A DNA stretch of 8,341 bases from an uncultured Ruminococcus sp. Its GTDB lineage: Bacteria; Bacillota; Clostridia; Oscillospirales; Ruminococcaceae. Shown in pieces: positions 1 through 5,598 of this stretch. The stretch lies in assembly GCA_946537565.1 (NCBI GenBank), contig CAMNFW010000082.1:1-8341 (forward strand), read 5' to 3'. The notes below the pieces were generated by a model, which saw only the letters and a program-made list of their open reading frames with translations, did not search any database and was not told the origin of the DNA. Each line of letters opens with the position of its first letter. Position 1 is the first letter of the stretch. A program made the translations under genes and the position numbers.

Positions 1-5
1 ATAAT

Positions 6-53
6 TGCCCGATTGCAGGGAGCAGATCTTTGATCTGCGTATCTGCAAGGGCA
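6..53. repeat. Nested three-tier inverted repeat (stem-loop)
   Basis: Three perfect arms nest inside each other: TGCCC (6-10) with GGGCA (49-53), TTGCAG (13-18) with CTGCAA (43-48), and GCAGATC (22-28) with GATCTGC (32-38). The loop is TTT and only small internal bulges separate the arms. That makes 18 base pairs in 48 bases, which is unlikely by chance. No T-tract is visible on the + side, and the minus side runs into the window edge after ATTAT. It could be a structured RNA, a terminator whose tail lies off the window, or part of a small interspersed repeat. The structure is seen; the role is unknown. Confidence 0.6.
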
Positions 54-64
54 TTAAGATAATT

Positions 65-92
65 TATAATGAATGCCTTTGCATTCATTATA
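65..92 (-). terminator. Perfect 12-bp hairpin downstream of the FMN/ferric-reductase gene
   Basis: TATAATGAATGC (65-76), loop CTTT (77-80) and GCATTCATTATA (81-92) form a perfect 12-bp stem. On the minus strand it starts 36 bases after the stop codon of the 129-1565 gene and is followed by AATTATCTTAATG, which is only moderately T-rich. It is the best candidate for the 3' end of that transcript, but the weak tail makes it a less certain terminator than the ones after gpmA and the deacetylase. Confidence 0.5.
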
Positions 93-128
93 TCATATTA
101 TACTGTAAATTGCAAGTTATTCTGTACG

Positions 129-1565
129 TTAATTTCTCGCCTGGTCCAACGCATCACGCACCGCAGATATTATTCCCTCCGCCGATCTTGTTGCTCCGCA
201 TACCGCATCAACATCAGGACTATTGCTGCTCAGAATACGATCAATTACCACACTCTCAGCTATAACATAATATTCTTTGTCATCGATCTGGAAAGTCACG
301 CTTATATTTGTGATAACGTCATTTTCTATAGTAACATCTGCATACACATCGCCCGGAAAATCTTTTCCCTCATCATCTGCCGGCGAAAGACCTACTCCAG
401 ACCAGGTGCCGTTTTTGAAAACTGTCTGAGGCTGAGCAGGCTCAGTCTGAGGTGCTTCTGTCGGTACAGGATCTTCCTGAACAGGTTCATCGACCGGCTC
501 ATCAGGATTTTCCTCTGCCGATTTTTCTTCCTCAGCAGCAGTTGTCTCTTCGGTTTTATCCTCATCTTTTGAAGATGTGGAAGTTGTCGCTGCACCGGAA
601 ACAGTTGTAACTGTACCGTCAGTTTTTGTAGTAGTCGGAGCTGTTTTACCGTCCTTGTCAGTTGTTGCAGCAACTGTTGTGGTAACAGTTTCATCAGCTT
701 TTTCATTTTCATCAGATGATGCTGTTGTTGTAGTCTGAACAGTAACAGGACTCCTTTCTGCTGCACCGCTTTCAGGCTTTGTACCATATGACAGGAATAT
801 TACTGTTCCTACCAGAATTGCAGATGCTGCAAATGTAACCGCATTTACCGGCTTCCTGTTTATGTCTTTATTCTTTTTAATAATCTCCTTGCGTATTCTC
901 AGTGCCGCATAACATATGAACACGATGCTGTAAACTATTATGCTGATAAACTTCTCTGTGTTTCCCGATCTCGATTTCGGAATATACAGCACGAGAATAT
1001 GTATATAGATAAGTGCGTAGAATACATATGCTGCCCGCTGTATCTTTTTCCAGGTCTTTGCATTCATCTTTTTCCTGATCGCTTTTATTGACATGACCGT
1101 CAGCGGTACCATTATCAATAACAATACAATGCAGACTATACAAGTCAATGTGAACTCGAACGGAAATGATATATTGTTTTTACGGAAGGTATTGAACCTG
1201 TTAAGATAGGTCAATCCATAGGTCACAGCATGAGACACTGTTATTACTGCTGCAAATATCGAAAGCTCGCCTCTTACCGGCATTATCCGGGATACGATCG
1301 TCTTGCCGGGTTTTGTTTCTGTGGTCAGTGCTCCGGCATACATCACAAGTACCCATAAAGCCGCTGCAAATGCGCCTTCCCTGAACACTCCTATCAGGTA
1401 ATCATTTACAAATCCGGAAGCAGGCTTTGTCATTTTATCAATAATTATTACAGCGGCTGTTATCACTGCGCCTGCTGAATAAAAAATTATCGGGTGTTTC
1501 TTCAATGCACTGCCACCAAAAAATATCAGAAACCCAGCTATTATAAATGCTATTACAAAAAGCAT
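129..1565 (-). CDS. Ferric-reductase-like membrane protein with C-terminal FMN-binding domain
   Basis: A 478-residue protein in three parts. Residues 1-260 hold about eight hydrophobic segments and resemble the ferric-reductase-like/MsrQ-YedZ transmembrane domain, with candidate haem-b histidines H112 (VSHAVTYG) and H189 (YIHILVLY). The extra His often seen before the second one (W-x-x-L-H-R) is Gln here (WKKIQR, 172-177). Residues 265-380 form a Thr-, then Glu/Pro-rich spacer. Residues 381-478 form an FMN-binding domain (NqrC/RnfG type) with DAVCGAT at 453-459, where family members carry covalent FMN on the last Thr; the usual Ser/Thr before Gly is Cys456. Expected role (inference): electrons pass from the membrane haem to a flavin outside the membrane, for iron or another acceptor. 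No ApbE flavin transferase gene is in the window. The start is supported by GAAAGG 8 bases upstream. The gene follows the surface protein by 85 bases, so the two are probably co-transcribed. Confidence 0.85.
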   Translation of the reverse strand: MLFVIAFIIAGFLIFFGGSALKKHPIIFYSAGAVITAAVIIIDKMTKPASGFVNDYLIGVFREGAFAAALWVLVMYAGALTTETKPGKTIVSRIMPVRGELSIFAAVITVSHAVTYGLTYLNRFNTFRKNNISFPFEFTLTCIVCIVLLLIMVPLTVMSIKAIRKKMNAKTWKKIQRAAYVFYALIYIHILVLYIPKSRSGNTEKFISIIVYSIVFICYAALRIRKEIIKKNKDINRKPVNAVTFAASAILVGTVIFLSYGTKPESGAAERSPVTVQTTTTASSDENEKADETVTTTVAATTDKDGKTAPTTTKTDGTVTTVSGAATTSTSSKDEDKTEETTAAEEEKSAEENPDEPVDEPVQEDPVPTEAPQTEPAQPQTVFKNGTWSGVGLSPADDEGKDFPGDVYADVTIENDVITNISVTFQIDDKEYYVIAESVVIDRILSSNSPDVDAVCGATRSAEGIISAVRDALDQARN

Positions 1566-1588
1566 ACCAAAAACCTTTCAACAATATT

Positions 1589-1628
1589 TGACCTCTGCAG
1601 GTCATCCCACAGAGGTCATGTTTTTTTT
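1589..1628 (+). terminator. Hairpin with T-tract pointing against the genes
   Basis: TGACCTCTG (1589-1597) pairs perfectly with CAGAGGTCA (1610-1618), and the + strand then runs ATG plus eight T (1621-1628). This has the form of an intrinsic terminator for + strand transcription, although no + strand gene is supported nearby. On the minus strand, the direction of both flanking genes, the hairpin is followed by AATATTGTTG and would terminate poorly. A shorter alternative stem, GACCT (1590-1594) with AGGTC (1599-1603), shares one arm. It may limit antisense RNA or act as an RNA-processing or stability element between the two genes. Confidence 0.5.
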
Positions 1629-1650
1629 ATCAGATTGTGTCAATCAATTA

Positions 1651-3180
1651 TCAGTCATTCTTCTTTCTGAATGTGAAAGCTGCTGCTGCTGCAAGTGCCA
1701 GAGCTGCGGCAGGTACAGCTGCTGTTGCAACACCGGTCTTAGGACTGTCTGTACCGGAAGCAGCCTTAGCTGTTGTTTTAGCAGCTGTTGTGGTAGTTGC
1801 CTTAGCTGTAGTTGTAGTTGCGGCAGTTGTAGAACCAGCCTCAGTTGTTGCAGGTGTCTGAGATGAAATTGCAAATACATAAGGAGCTGTATATCCAGTA
1901 GCCTGAACGTTTAATGAATACTCTCCGCTGCCGTCAAATACAGCATTTTCGCCGCTCTTGGCTTCAAAATCAACTGTACCGTCAGCTTTGATAACTGTTG
2001 TTCCTCTTCTGCCGGTTCTGTAAGCAGTACCGTTCACCTCTACAGAAGTGATATTCTTGATGAAGTTAGCAGCATCTGCTTCTGTGAATCCGTCAGCTGC
2101 CACAAGCTTGCCGTCTTCATATTTTACAGGAATATCTGCTGTTGTAAGTGTAAATGTGCCTCTTACATCAGCGTATACGCCCTTTGCATCAGAGATAGTG
2201 AGAGTGTAGCTGCCAGGCTGTGCGCCGGTATAGTTGATAGTGCCGTTTTCAGCTGTGAAGCCTTCTGCTACATTTGCTGTCTGCTCATAATCTGCCGGGA
2301 AAGCTGATGTATCATAAGTTGTTGAACCGCTGCCGGCTGCTGAATCTTCTACCTTCACTCCGTTTGTGAACATCTTAGGAAGATATACATTTACTCCGCT
2401 GACAGTTCTGTAACCGTCAAGGGTGATGAAGGTCACACCTGTTACTGTGGCACCATTTGTGGGGTAATACTTGGGATTGTCGATGTTGTTGCCGTGTGTA
2501 GCTGTAACATAACCAACTGACCATGCGATCTCACTCTTTGGTCTCCAGAGGTTTTCCAGCGCACGCATAGGATAGCTGTTTCCGTCAGCAGTTTTAACAA
2601 TAGCACCATAAACATCTGCGTCCTGAGGATATCCCTCAACTATAAGCTGATAATCACCGTAAGATGTAGTTGTTTCCAGTGAGATGTTTCCGCCGGCTTC
2701 AACTTCTCCGTCTGTGTCAACAAGCTTGGATACTGTTATTGCACCGTCTGCAACAGTTACCTCCTTGTAAGCTGCCGGAGCTGAATCAAGTGCTGTAAAT
2801 CCATAATTTGCTGTAAGGAAGTCAACATCTGCTGCATTTACTGCCACAGGATATGTTACACCAAGAATTTTACCTCCGTTGCCGTCCTCATTTGCTTCAT
2901 AGTAAGTTCCTGCTGAAAGTCCGCCTGACTGCCATGTTCCATCTTCACCTACTGCTCCCGTGTTGTTCATCTTCCATTTGTTAGCTGTAGCGGATGATAC
3001 TGCATCTACCTCAAAGCTATTGGAAGCACCTTCAAATTCTGCTGCGTAAAAATCAGCATAAGGGATATTCATTGTACCGTAAACCACATCGCCGTCAGCT
3101 GCACTTGCAGAGAAGGGTATAGCTGAGACTGCCAGAGCTGATACAGCTGCTGCACTTATTAATGAGTTGATCTTTTTCAT
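1651..3180 (-). CDS. Sortase-anchored Tp47-like surface protein with Shr-type haem/Hb-interacting domain
   Basis: A 509-residue secreted protein. Residues 1-27 are a signal peptide (MKK, hydrophobic core, ASA cleavage site). From residue 34, YGTMNIPYADFYAAE and VDAVSSAT (58-65) resemble the N-terminus of Treponema pallidum Tp47 (YADFW ... FDAVSRAT). Residues 322-343 (GSYTLTI ... YADVRGTF) resemble a later Tp47 segment. Tp47 is known as a penicillin-binding lipoprotein; whether that activity is kept here cannot be seen. Residues 375-437 (ITSVEVNGTAYRTG ... YSLNVQATGY) fit the Shr-like Hb-interacting/DUF1533 family. Then follow a Thr/Ala-rich linker (442-477), SPKTG (479-483), a hydrophobic stretch and an RKK tail, a complete LPXTG-like sorting signal. 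AAAAGGAG 8 bases before the ATG fixes the start. Family assignment is from memory of the sequences, not a search. Likely role (inference): ligand binding, perhaps haem, at the cell wall, working with the downstream flavin/haem membrane protein. Confidence 0.82.
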   Translation of the reverse strand: MKKINSLISAAAVSALAVSAIPFSASAADGDVVYGTMNIPYADFYAAEFEGASNSFEVDAVSSATANKWKMNNTGAVGEDGTWQSGGLSAGTYYEANEDGNGGKILGVTYPVAVNAADVDFLTANYGFTALDSAPAAYKEVTVADGAITVSKLVDTDGEVEAGGNISLETTTSYGDYQLIVEGYPQDADVYGAIVKTADGNSYPMRALENLWRPKSEIAWSVGYVTATHGNNIDNPKYYPTNGATVTGVTFITLDGYRTVSGVNVYLPKMFTNGVKVEDSAAGSGSTTYDTSAFPADYEQTANVAEGFTAENGTINYTGAQPGSYTLTISDAKGVYADVRGTFTLTTADIPVKYEDGKLVAADGFTEADAANFIKNITSVEVNGTAYRTGRRGTTVIKADGTVDFEAKSGENAVFDGSGEYSLNVQATGYTAPYVFAISSQTPATTEAGSTTAATTTTAKATTTTAAKTTAKAASGTDSPKTGVATAAVPAAALALAAAAAFTFRKKND

Positions 3181-3351
3181 TGAAAATTCTCCTTTTAAAA
3201 TATTTGCTTATTTCTGAGTAGGATAGCCCAACACTGCTAAGTGTATTCTCCATGTCCAGAACTGATACATACAGTGTTAGAGCATTCTAACTTATTATCA
3301 AAAAAATTAGCTTATAAGCCTATGTCACTAATTATTATTTAGATATGTCCT
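3181..3351 (-). promoter_or_regulatory. Predicted ~170-nt leader with competing hairpins
   Basis: This stretch separates the predicted transcription start from the surface-protein ATG. On the RNA strand, hairpin A is GTTAGA-ATGC-TCTAAC (3291-3276) and hairpin B is ACACT-TAGC-AGTGT (3244-3231). The 3' arm of A and the 3' arm of B can instead pair with each other as a longer stem: CTAACACTG (3280-3272) with CAGTGTTGG (3236-3228), 9 pairs including one G-U. The two states exclude each other, as in attenuators and riboswitches. An AT-only stem AATTAG/CTAATT (3333-3328 with 3310-3305) is followed by seven T. No known riboswitch class is recognised. The ribosome binding site AAAAGGAG lies at 3189-3196. 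Besides this and the promoter, I see no gene in 3181-3512. Confidence 0.4.
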
Positions 3352-3412
3352 TAATATATACTAACACTTTGATATAAGATTGTCAAGAAAAAAATTAAGT
3401 TTTGTCAGTGTT
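3230..3412. repeat. Scattered CAGTGTT/AACACTG 7-mers around the promoter
   Basis: The 7-mer occurs as AACACTG (3230-3236), CAGTGTT (3272-3278), AACACTT (3363-3369, one mismatch) and CAGTGTT (3406-3412). The last two flank the -35 box as an inverted pair; the first two lie in the leader and can pair as RNA. They could be operator half-sites, leader pairing arms, or both. Confidence 0.35.
3358..3386 (-). promoter_or_regulatory. Sigma-A-like promoter of the surface-protein gene
   Basis: Read on the minus strand, TTGACA (3386-3381) is a perfect -35 box. A 17-base spacer follows, then TAGTAT (3363-3358), a 4/6 match to the -10 consensus. A very AT-rich stretch lies upstream (about 3411-3480) and could help polymerase binding. 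Transcription would begin near 3351, giving a leader of about 170 nt. The upstream deacetylase ends in a terminator, so this is the expected start of the two-gene surface unit. Confidence 0.6.
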
Positions 3413-3473
3413 TTATGCACTTTAAACATCTGAATATATTATTTTTGTTATATTTATTTAATTTTTTTTGAAT

Positions 3474-3506
3474 AAAAAATAATCAGGTTAACCTTAGCTA
3501 ACCTGA
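3474..3506 (-). terminator. Intrinsic terminator of the deacetylase gene
   Basis: On the minus strand, CAGGTTA (3505-3499), loop GCTAAGGT and TAACCTG (3490-3484) form a perfect 7-bp stem (8 with a flanking A-T pair), starting a few bases after the TAA stop and followed by ATTATTTTTT. The GC-poor stem is compensated by the strong T-tract. The loop also contains partial palindromes (TTAGCTAA, GGTTAACC), which give it a passing likeness to DtxR/IdeR-type sites. Confidence 0.8.
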
Positions 3507-3512
3507 AAAATT

Positions 3513-4190
3513 TTATCCTAACAGCAGCTCACTGTTTGTTCCGTAAAAAATATCATCATGTCCAGCTGCAAGCTCACAGAATTTTTCAATGCGCTCCCAG
3601 TTGTCATTAACCGCAAATTCATAGCTGTGCCCCCATACTATGAACGCTGCCGGTTCTTCTCCTTCATACCGCAGAAATTCATCAAGCAGGTCAAACAATC
3701 CTTCGTACCTGTGATGACAAGTCGCTCCAAACCTCAGCAGATCCGCCGGCTGCCTGAAACTGTGAGTATCATTCACCGTCCGGCAGTATCTTATACCGCA
3801 CTCCTCTATGATTTGCACAGTCTCATCATTGTAAGCACCATAAGGATAAGCCATACCTCTTATTTCACTGCCAAAAAGCTTCTCCAGGGCAGCCTTATCA
3901 TCAGCAACTTCTTTGCGTGCTGCCTCAGCATCAAGCTTTGTCAGATCTGCATGAGTTACACAATGCGCTGCGATCTCATGTCCCTTGTAAAGTTCCGGAA
4001 GCCCCTCCGCTGACATTCTCCTTATCACAACTCCATTGTTCACCCAGCTGCTTTCCGGGGTCATTATTCCGCTGTTAAGATTAAAAGTGCATTTCATACC
4101 ATATCTATTGAATATTTCAACCAGCCTTCTGTCCATTTCAACCCCATCATCATAACTGAAGCTGAGTGCCTTATTCTTACCGTTCCACAT
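3513..4190 (-). CDS. Polysaccharide deacetylase family protein (CE4), no signal peptide
   Basis: A 225-residue CE4/NodB-fold hydrolase, expected to remove acetyl (or similar) groups from a sugar or related amide using a metal ion. The family motifs are in order: YDDG (13-16) for the catalytic base and metal Asp; HxxxH at 76-80 (HCVTH) for the metal; RGMAYPYG (111-118); and GHSYEF (187-192) with His188 near the C-terminus. The protein starts directly with MWNGKNKALSFSYDDG, with no signal peptide or membrane segment, so it is probably cytoplasmic. That is unlike the peptidoglycan and chitin deacetylases, and the substrate is open. GAGG 6 bases before the ATG supports the start. The RBS sits right beside the gpmA terminator, so expression probably needs read-through or a promoter inside gpmA. 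Function within the family is uncertain; family membership is firm. Confidence 0.9.
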   Translation of the reverse strand: MWNGKNKALSFSYDDGVEMDRRLVEIFNRYGMKCTFNLNSGIMTPESSWVNNGVVIRRMSAEGLPELYKGHEIAAHCVTHADLTKLDAEAARKEVADDKAALEKLFGSEIRGMAYPYGAYNDETVQIIEECGIRYCRTVNDTHSFRQPADLLRFGATCHHRYEGLFDLLDEFLRYEGEEPAAFIVWGHSYEFAVNDNWERIEKFCELAAGHDDIFYGTNSELLLG

Positions 4191-4204
4191 ACTCTACCTC
4201 ACAG

Positions 4205-4243
4205 TCACAAAAACAATAAAGGGCGGATATTTCACCGCCCCTT
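4205..4243 (-). terminator. Strong intrinsic terminator of gpmA
   Basis: On the minus strand, AAGGGGCGG, loop TGAAATAT and CCGCCCTTT form a nine-pair stem (core GGGCGG/CCGCCC at 4235-4240 and 4221-4226, plus one G-U and two A-U). It is followed by ATTGTTTTTG. It starts a dozen bases after the gpmA stop, and its T-tract ends only a few bases before the ribosome binding site of the deacetylase gene. Confidence 0.88.
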
Positions 4244-4255
4244 AGCTTATATTTC

Positions 4256-5005
4256 TTACTTAGCCTTGCCCTGATTTGCTACGCCAGCCATCTTCGCTGC
4301 CAGCTCATCAGCGTCGCAAAGATATTCCTTGCTGATAACGTTGAAATCGTCATCAAACTCATATACCAGAGGAGTAGCTGTAGGAATATTTACTCCGATG
4401 ATCTCCTCATCAGAAAGCTTGTCAAAATACTTAACAAGAGCACGGAGTGAATTTCCGTGAGCAGCTATAACTACTCTCTTGCCAGCCTTCATCTGAGGCT
4501 TGATCTCTTCCTCAAAATAAGGCACTGCTCTTGCAATAGTATCCTTAAGGCTCTCCTGAAGCGGAAGTTCAGCAGGATCAACATCTCTGTACTTAGGATC
4601 CTTCTTCGGGTTTCTTTCGTCGTCCTCTTCCAGTGCCATAGGCGGTACGTCAAATGAACGTCTCCAGATCTTAACCTGCTCCTCGCCGTACTTTGCAGCG
4701 GTCTCGCTCTTGTTCAGACCCTGAAGTGCGCCATAGTGACGCTCGTTCAGCTTCCAGCTCTTGATAACCGGCAGCCACTCTCTGTCCATTTCGAGAAGTA
4801 CGTTGTTAAGAGTGTGGATAGCTCTCTTAAGGTATGATGTGTAGCAAAGATCAAAATCAAAGCCAGCCTCCTTAAGTGCCTTGCCAGCCTTAAGTGCTTC
4901 GTTTACGCCGTTCTCGCTGAGTTCAACGTCTGTCCAGCCTGTAAATTTGTTTTCCTTGTTCCATTCACTTTCACCGTGACGGATAAGTACAAGTTTCATG
5001 CTCAT
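4256..5005 (-). CDS. gpmA: 2,3-bisphosphoglycerate-dependent phosphoglycerate mutase
   Basis: A 249-residue enzyme, the usual length for the family. It interconverts 3-phosphoglycerate and 2-phosphoglycerate in the cytoplasm through a phosphohistidine. RHGESEWN (9-16) carries the catalytic His10. [13 protein letters not shown] (21-33) is the conserved substrate loop, [14 protein letters not shown] (86-99) holds the acid/base Glu88, and [13 protein letters not shown] (181-193) holds the second catalytic His183. A second ATG lies two codons in (MSM), but AAAGGAA (5015-5021) sits about 10 bases from the first, which is preferred. The gene is separated by 125 bases from the lipoprotein gene and ends in a strong terminator. 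With pgk and tpiA it forms a lower-glycolysis cluster. All key residues are present; no anomaly is seen. Confidence 0.97.
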   Translation of the reverse strand: MSMKLVLIRHGESEWNKENKFTGWTDVELSENGVNEALKAGKALKEAGFDFDLCYTSYLKRAIHTLNNVLLEMDREWLPVIKSWKLNERHYGALQGLNKSETAAKYGEEQVKIWRRSFDVPPMALEEDDERNPKKDPKYRDVDPAELPLQESLKDTIARAVPYFEEEIKPQMKAGKRVVIAAHGNSLRALVKYFDKLSDEEIIGVNIPTATPLVYEFDDDFNVISKEYLCDADELAAKMAGVANQGKAK

Positions 5006-5034
5006 GATAGTTTATTCCTTTCGTTTACATATTT

Positions 5035-5051
5035 ATACCGCAGAACGGTAT
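5035..5051 (-). promoter_or_regulatory. Hairpin in the gpmA 5' untranslated region
   Basis: ATACCG (5035-5040) and CGGTAT (5046-5051) form a perfect 6-bp stem with a 5-base loop, about 30 bases upstream of the gpmA ATG and clear of its ribosome binding site. No convincing -35/-10 pair was found between the lipoprotein and gpmA, so this may be a processing or stabilising hairpin at the start of the gpmA message. Confidence 0.35.
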
Positions 5052-5060
5052 TATTTCAGA

Positions 5061-5110
5061 CAAAACCGCACAGAGACACTTGTGCATATGCGCTGCTAAG
5101 CACTCAGCAG
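5061..5110 (-). terminator. Possible weak terminator/hairpin pair after the lipoprotein gene
   Basis: Two hairpins follow the lipoprotein stop. The first is CTGCTGA-GTGC-TTAGCAG on the minus strand (5110-5093), 7 pairs with one G-U. The second is GCACA (5085-5081) with TGTGC (5072-5068), followed by GGTTTTGTCTG. The second has a short T-run and could terminate partially, leaving some read-through into gpmA. Confidence 0.4.
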
Positions 5111-5130
5111 TCCTTTGTATGGTAATGTCT

Positions 5131-5586
5131 TTACTTCTTAGTAACTGTAACTTTACCGAGTGCCTCAGAGATATCGTCCTGATAAGATGTGATGAACAGG
5201 GCTGTATCTGAATCAGGGACCTGTGCCACCACATATCCGCAGGCATCTCCATCTGCTATTTTATAATAGGTCTCGCTTGAGCCATTGAAAGTAACTGTTG
5301 TCTTTTCTTCAGCAGATGAATCGAGAATAGAGATATTATTCTTGCTGTTTTCAATTGTATCAAACTCTATCCTGTAAAGCTTATTATCGCTGGAATCATA
5401 GACATTCGCCGACTGATCCTCATTTTTAAGCTTATAACTTCCGCTGCTGGTATCAAGACTCACTTCGACCTTATCACCTGTTGAAACATTATAGGTGTAA
5501 GCTATGGTCGATGTACAGCCTGTGAGAGTAACTGCCGATATCAAAGCTGCTGCTGCAAATGCAGTTATCTTAGTAAATATCTTCAT
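5131..5586 (-). CDS. Small secreted lipoprotein of unknown function
   Basis: A 151-residue protein with a lipoprotein signal peptide: MKIFTK, a hydrophobic Ala-rich core and the lipobox LTGC ending at Cys24. It should be lipid-anchored on the outer face of the membrane. The mature part (TSTIAYTYNVSTGDKVEVSL and on) is rich in Ser, Thr, Asp and alternating polar/hydrophobic residues, suggesting a small beta-rich domain; I do not recognise a family. It lies 12 bases after tpiA in the same reading frame, separated by the tandem stops TGA TAA. No good Shine-Dalgarno is visible near the ATG; the nearest, GAAGG, is inside the tpiA end and about 17 bases away, so translation may be weak or coupled to tpiA. 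Existence as a gene is well supported by the lipobox; the role in a glycolytic cluster is unknown. Confidence 0.85.
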   Translation of the reverse strand: MKIFTKITAFAAAALISAVTLTGCTSTIAYTYNVSTGDKVEVSLDTSSGSYKLKNEDQSANVYDSSDNKLYRIEFDTIENSKNNISILDSSAEEKTTVTFNGSSETYYKIADGDACGYVVAQVPDSDTALFITSYQDDISEALGKVTVTKK

Positions 5587-5598
5587 AATTGTCTGTTA

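Noticed and set aside
69..787. Open frames on both strands over the Thr-rich spacer of the FMN protein
   Set aside because: They are low-complexity shadows of the spacer codons; the FMN/ferric-reductase frame explains the region with recognisable domains.
1588..1866. Cys-rich + strand open frame (many CC and SC pairs)
   Set aside because: It is the antisense of the Thr/Ala-rich linker and sorting signal of the surface protein; the Cys runs arise from complementing repetitive codons, and no ribosome site fits.
3286..3304. Possible Fur box (TTTGATAATAAGTTAGA on the minus strand) in the surface-protein leader
   Set aside because: Only the first half matches the TGATAAT core; the second half fails, and it lies downstream of the predicted start.
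3484..3505. DtxR/IdeR-like palindrome CAGGTTAACCTTAGCTAACC
   Set aside because: It is better explained as the deacetylase terminator stem, with the expected T-tract and distance; it lies about 100 bases upstream of the predicted promoter.
3558..4013. 151-codon + strand open frame
   Set aside because: It is antisense to the conserved CE4 coding region, with no recognisable domain and no ribosome site.
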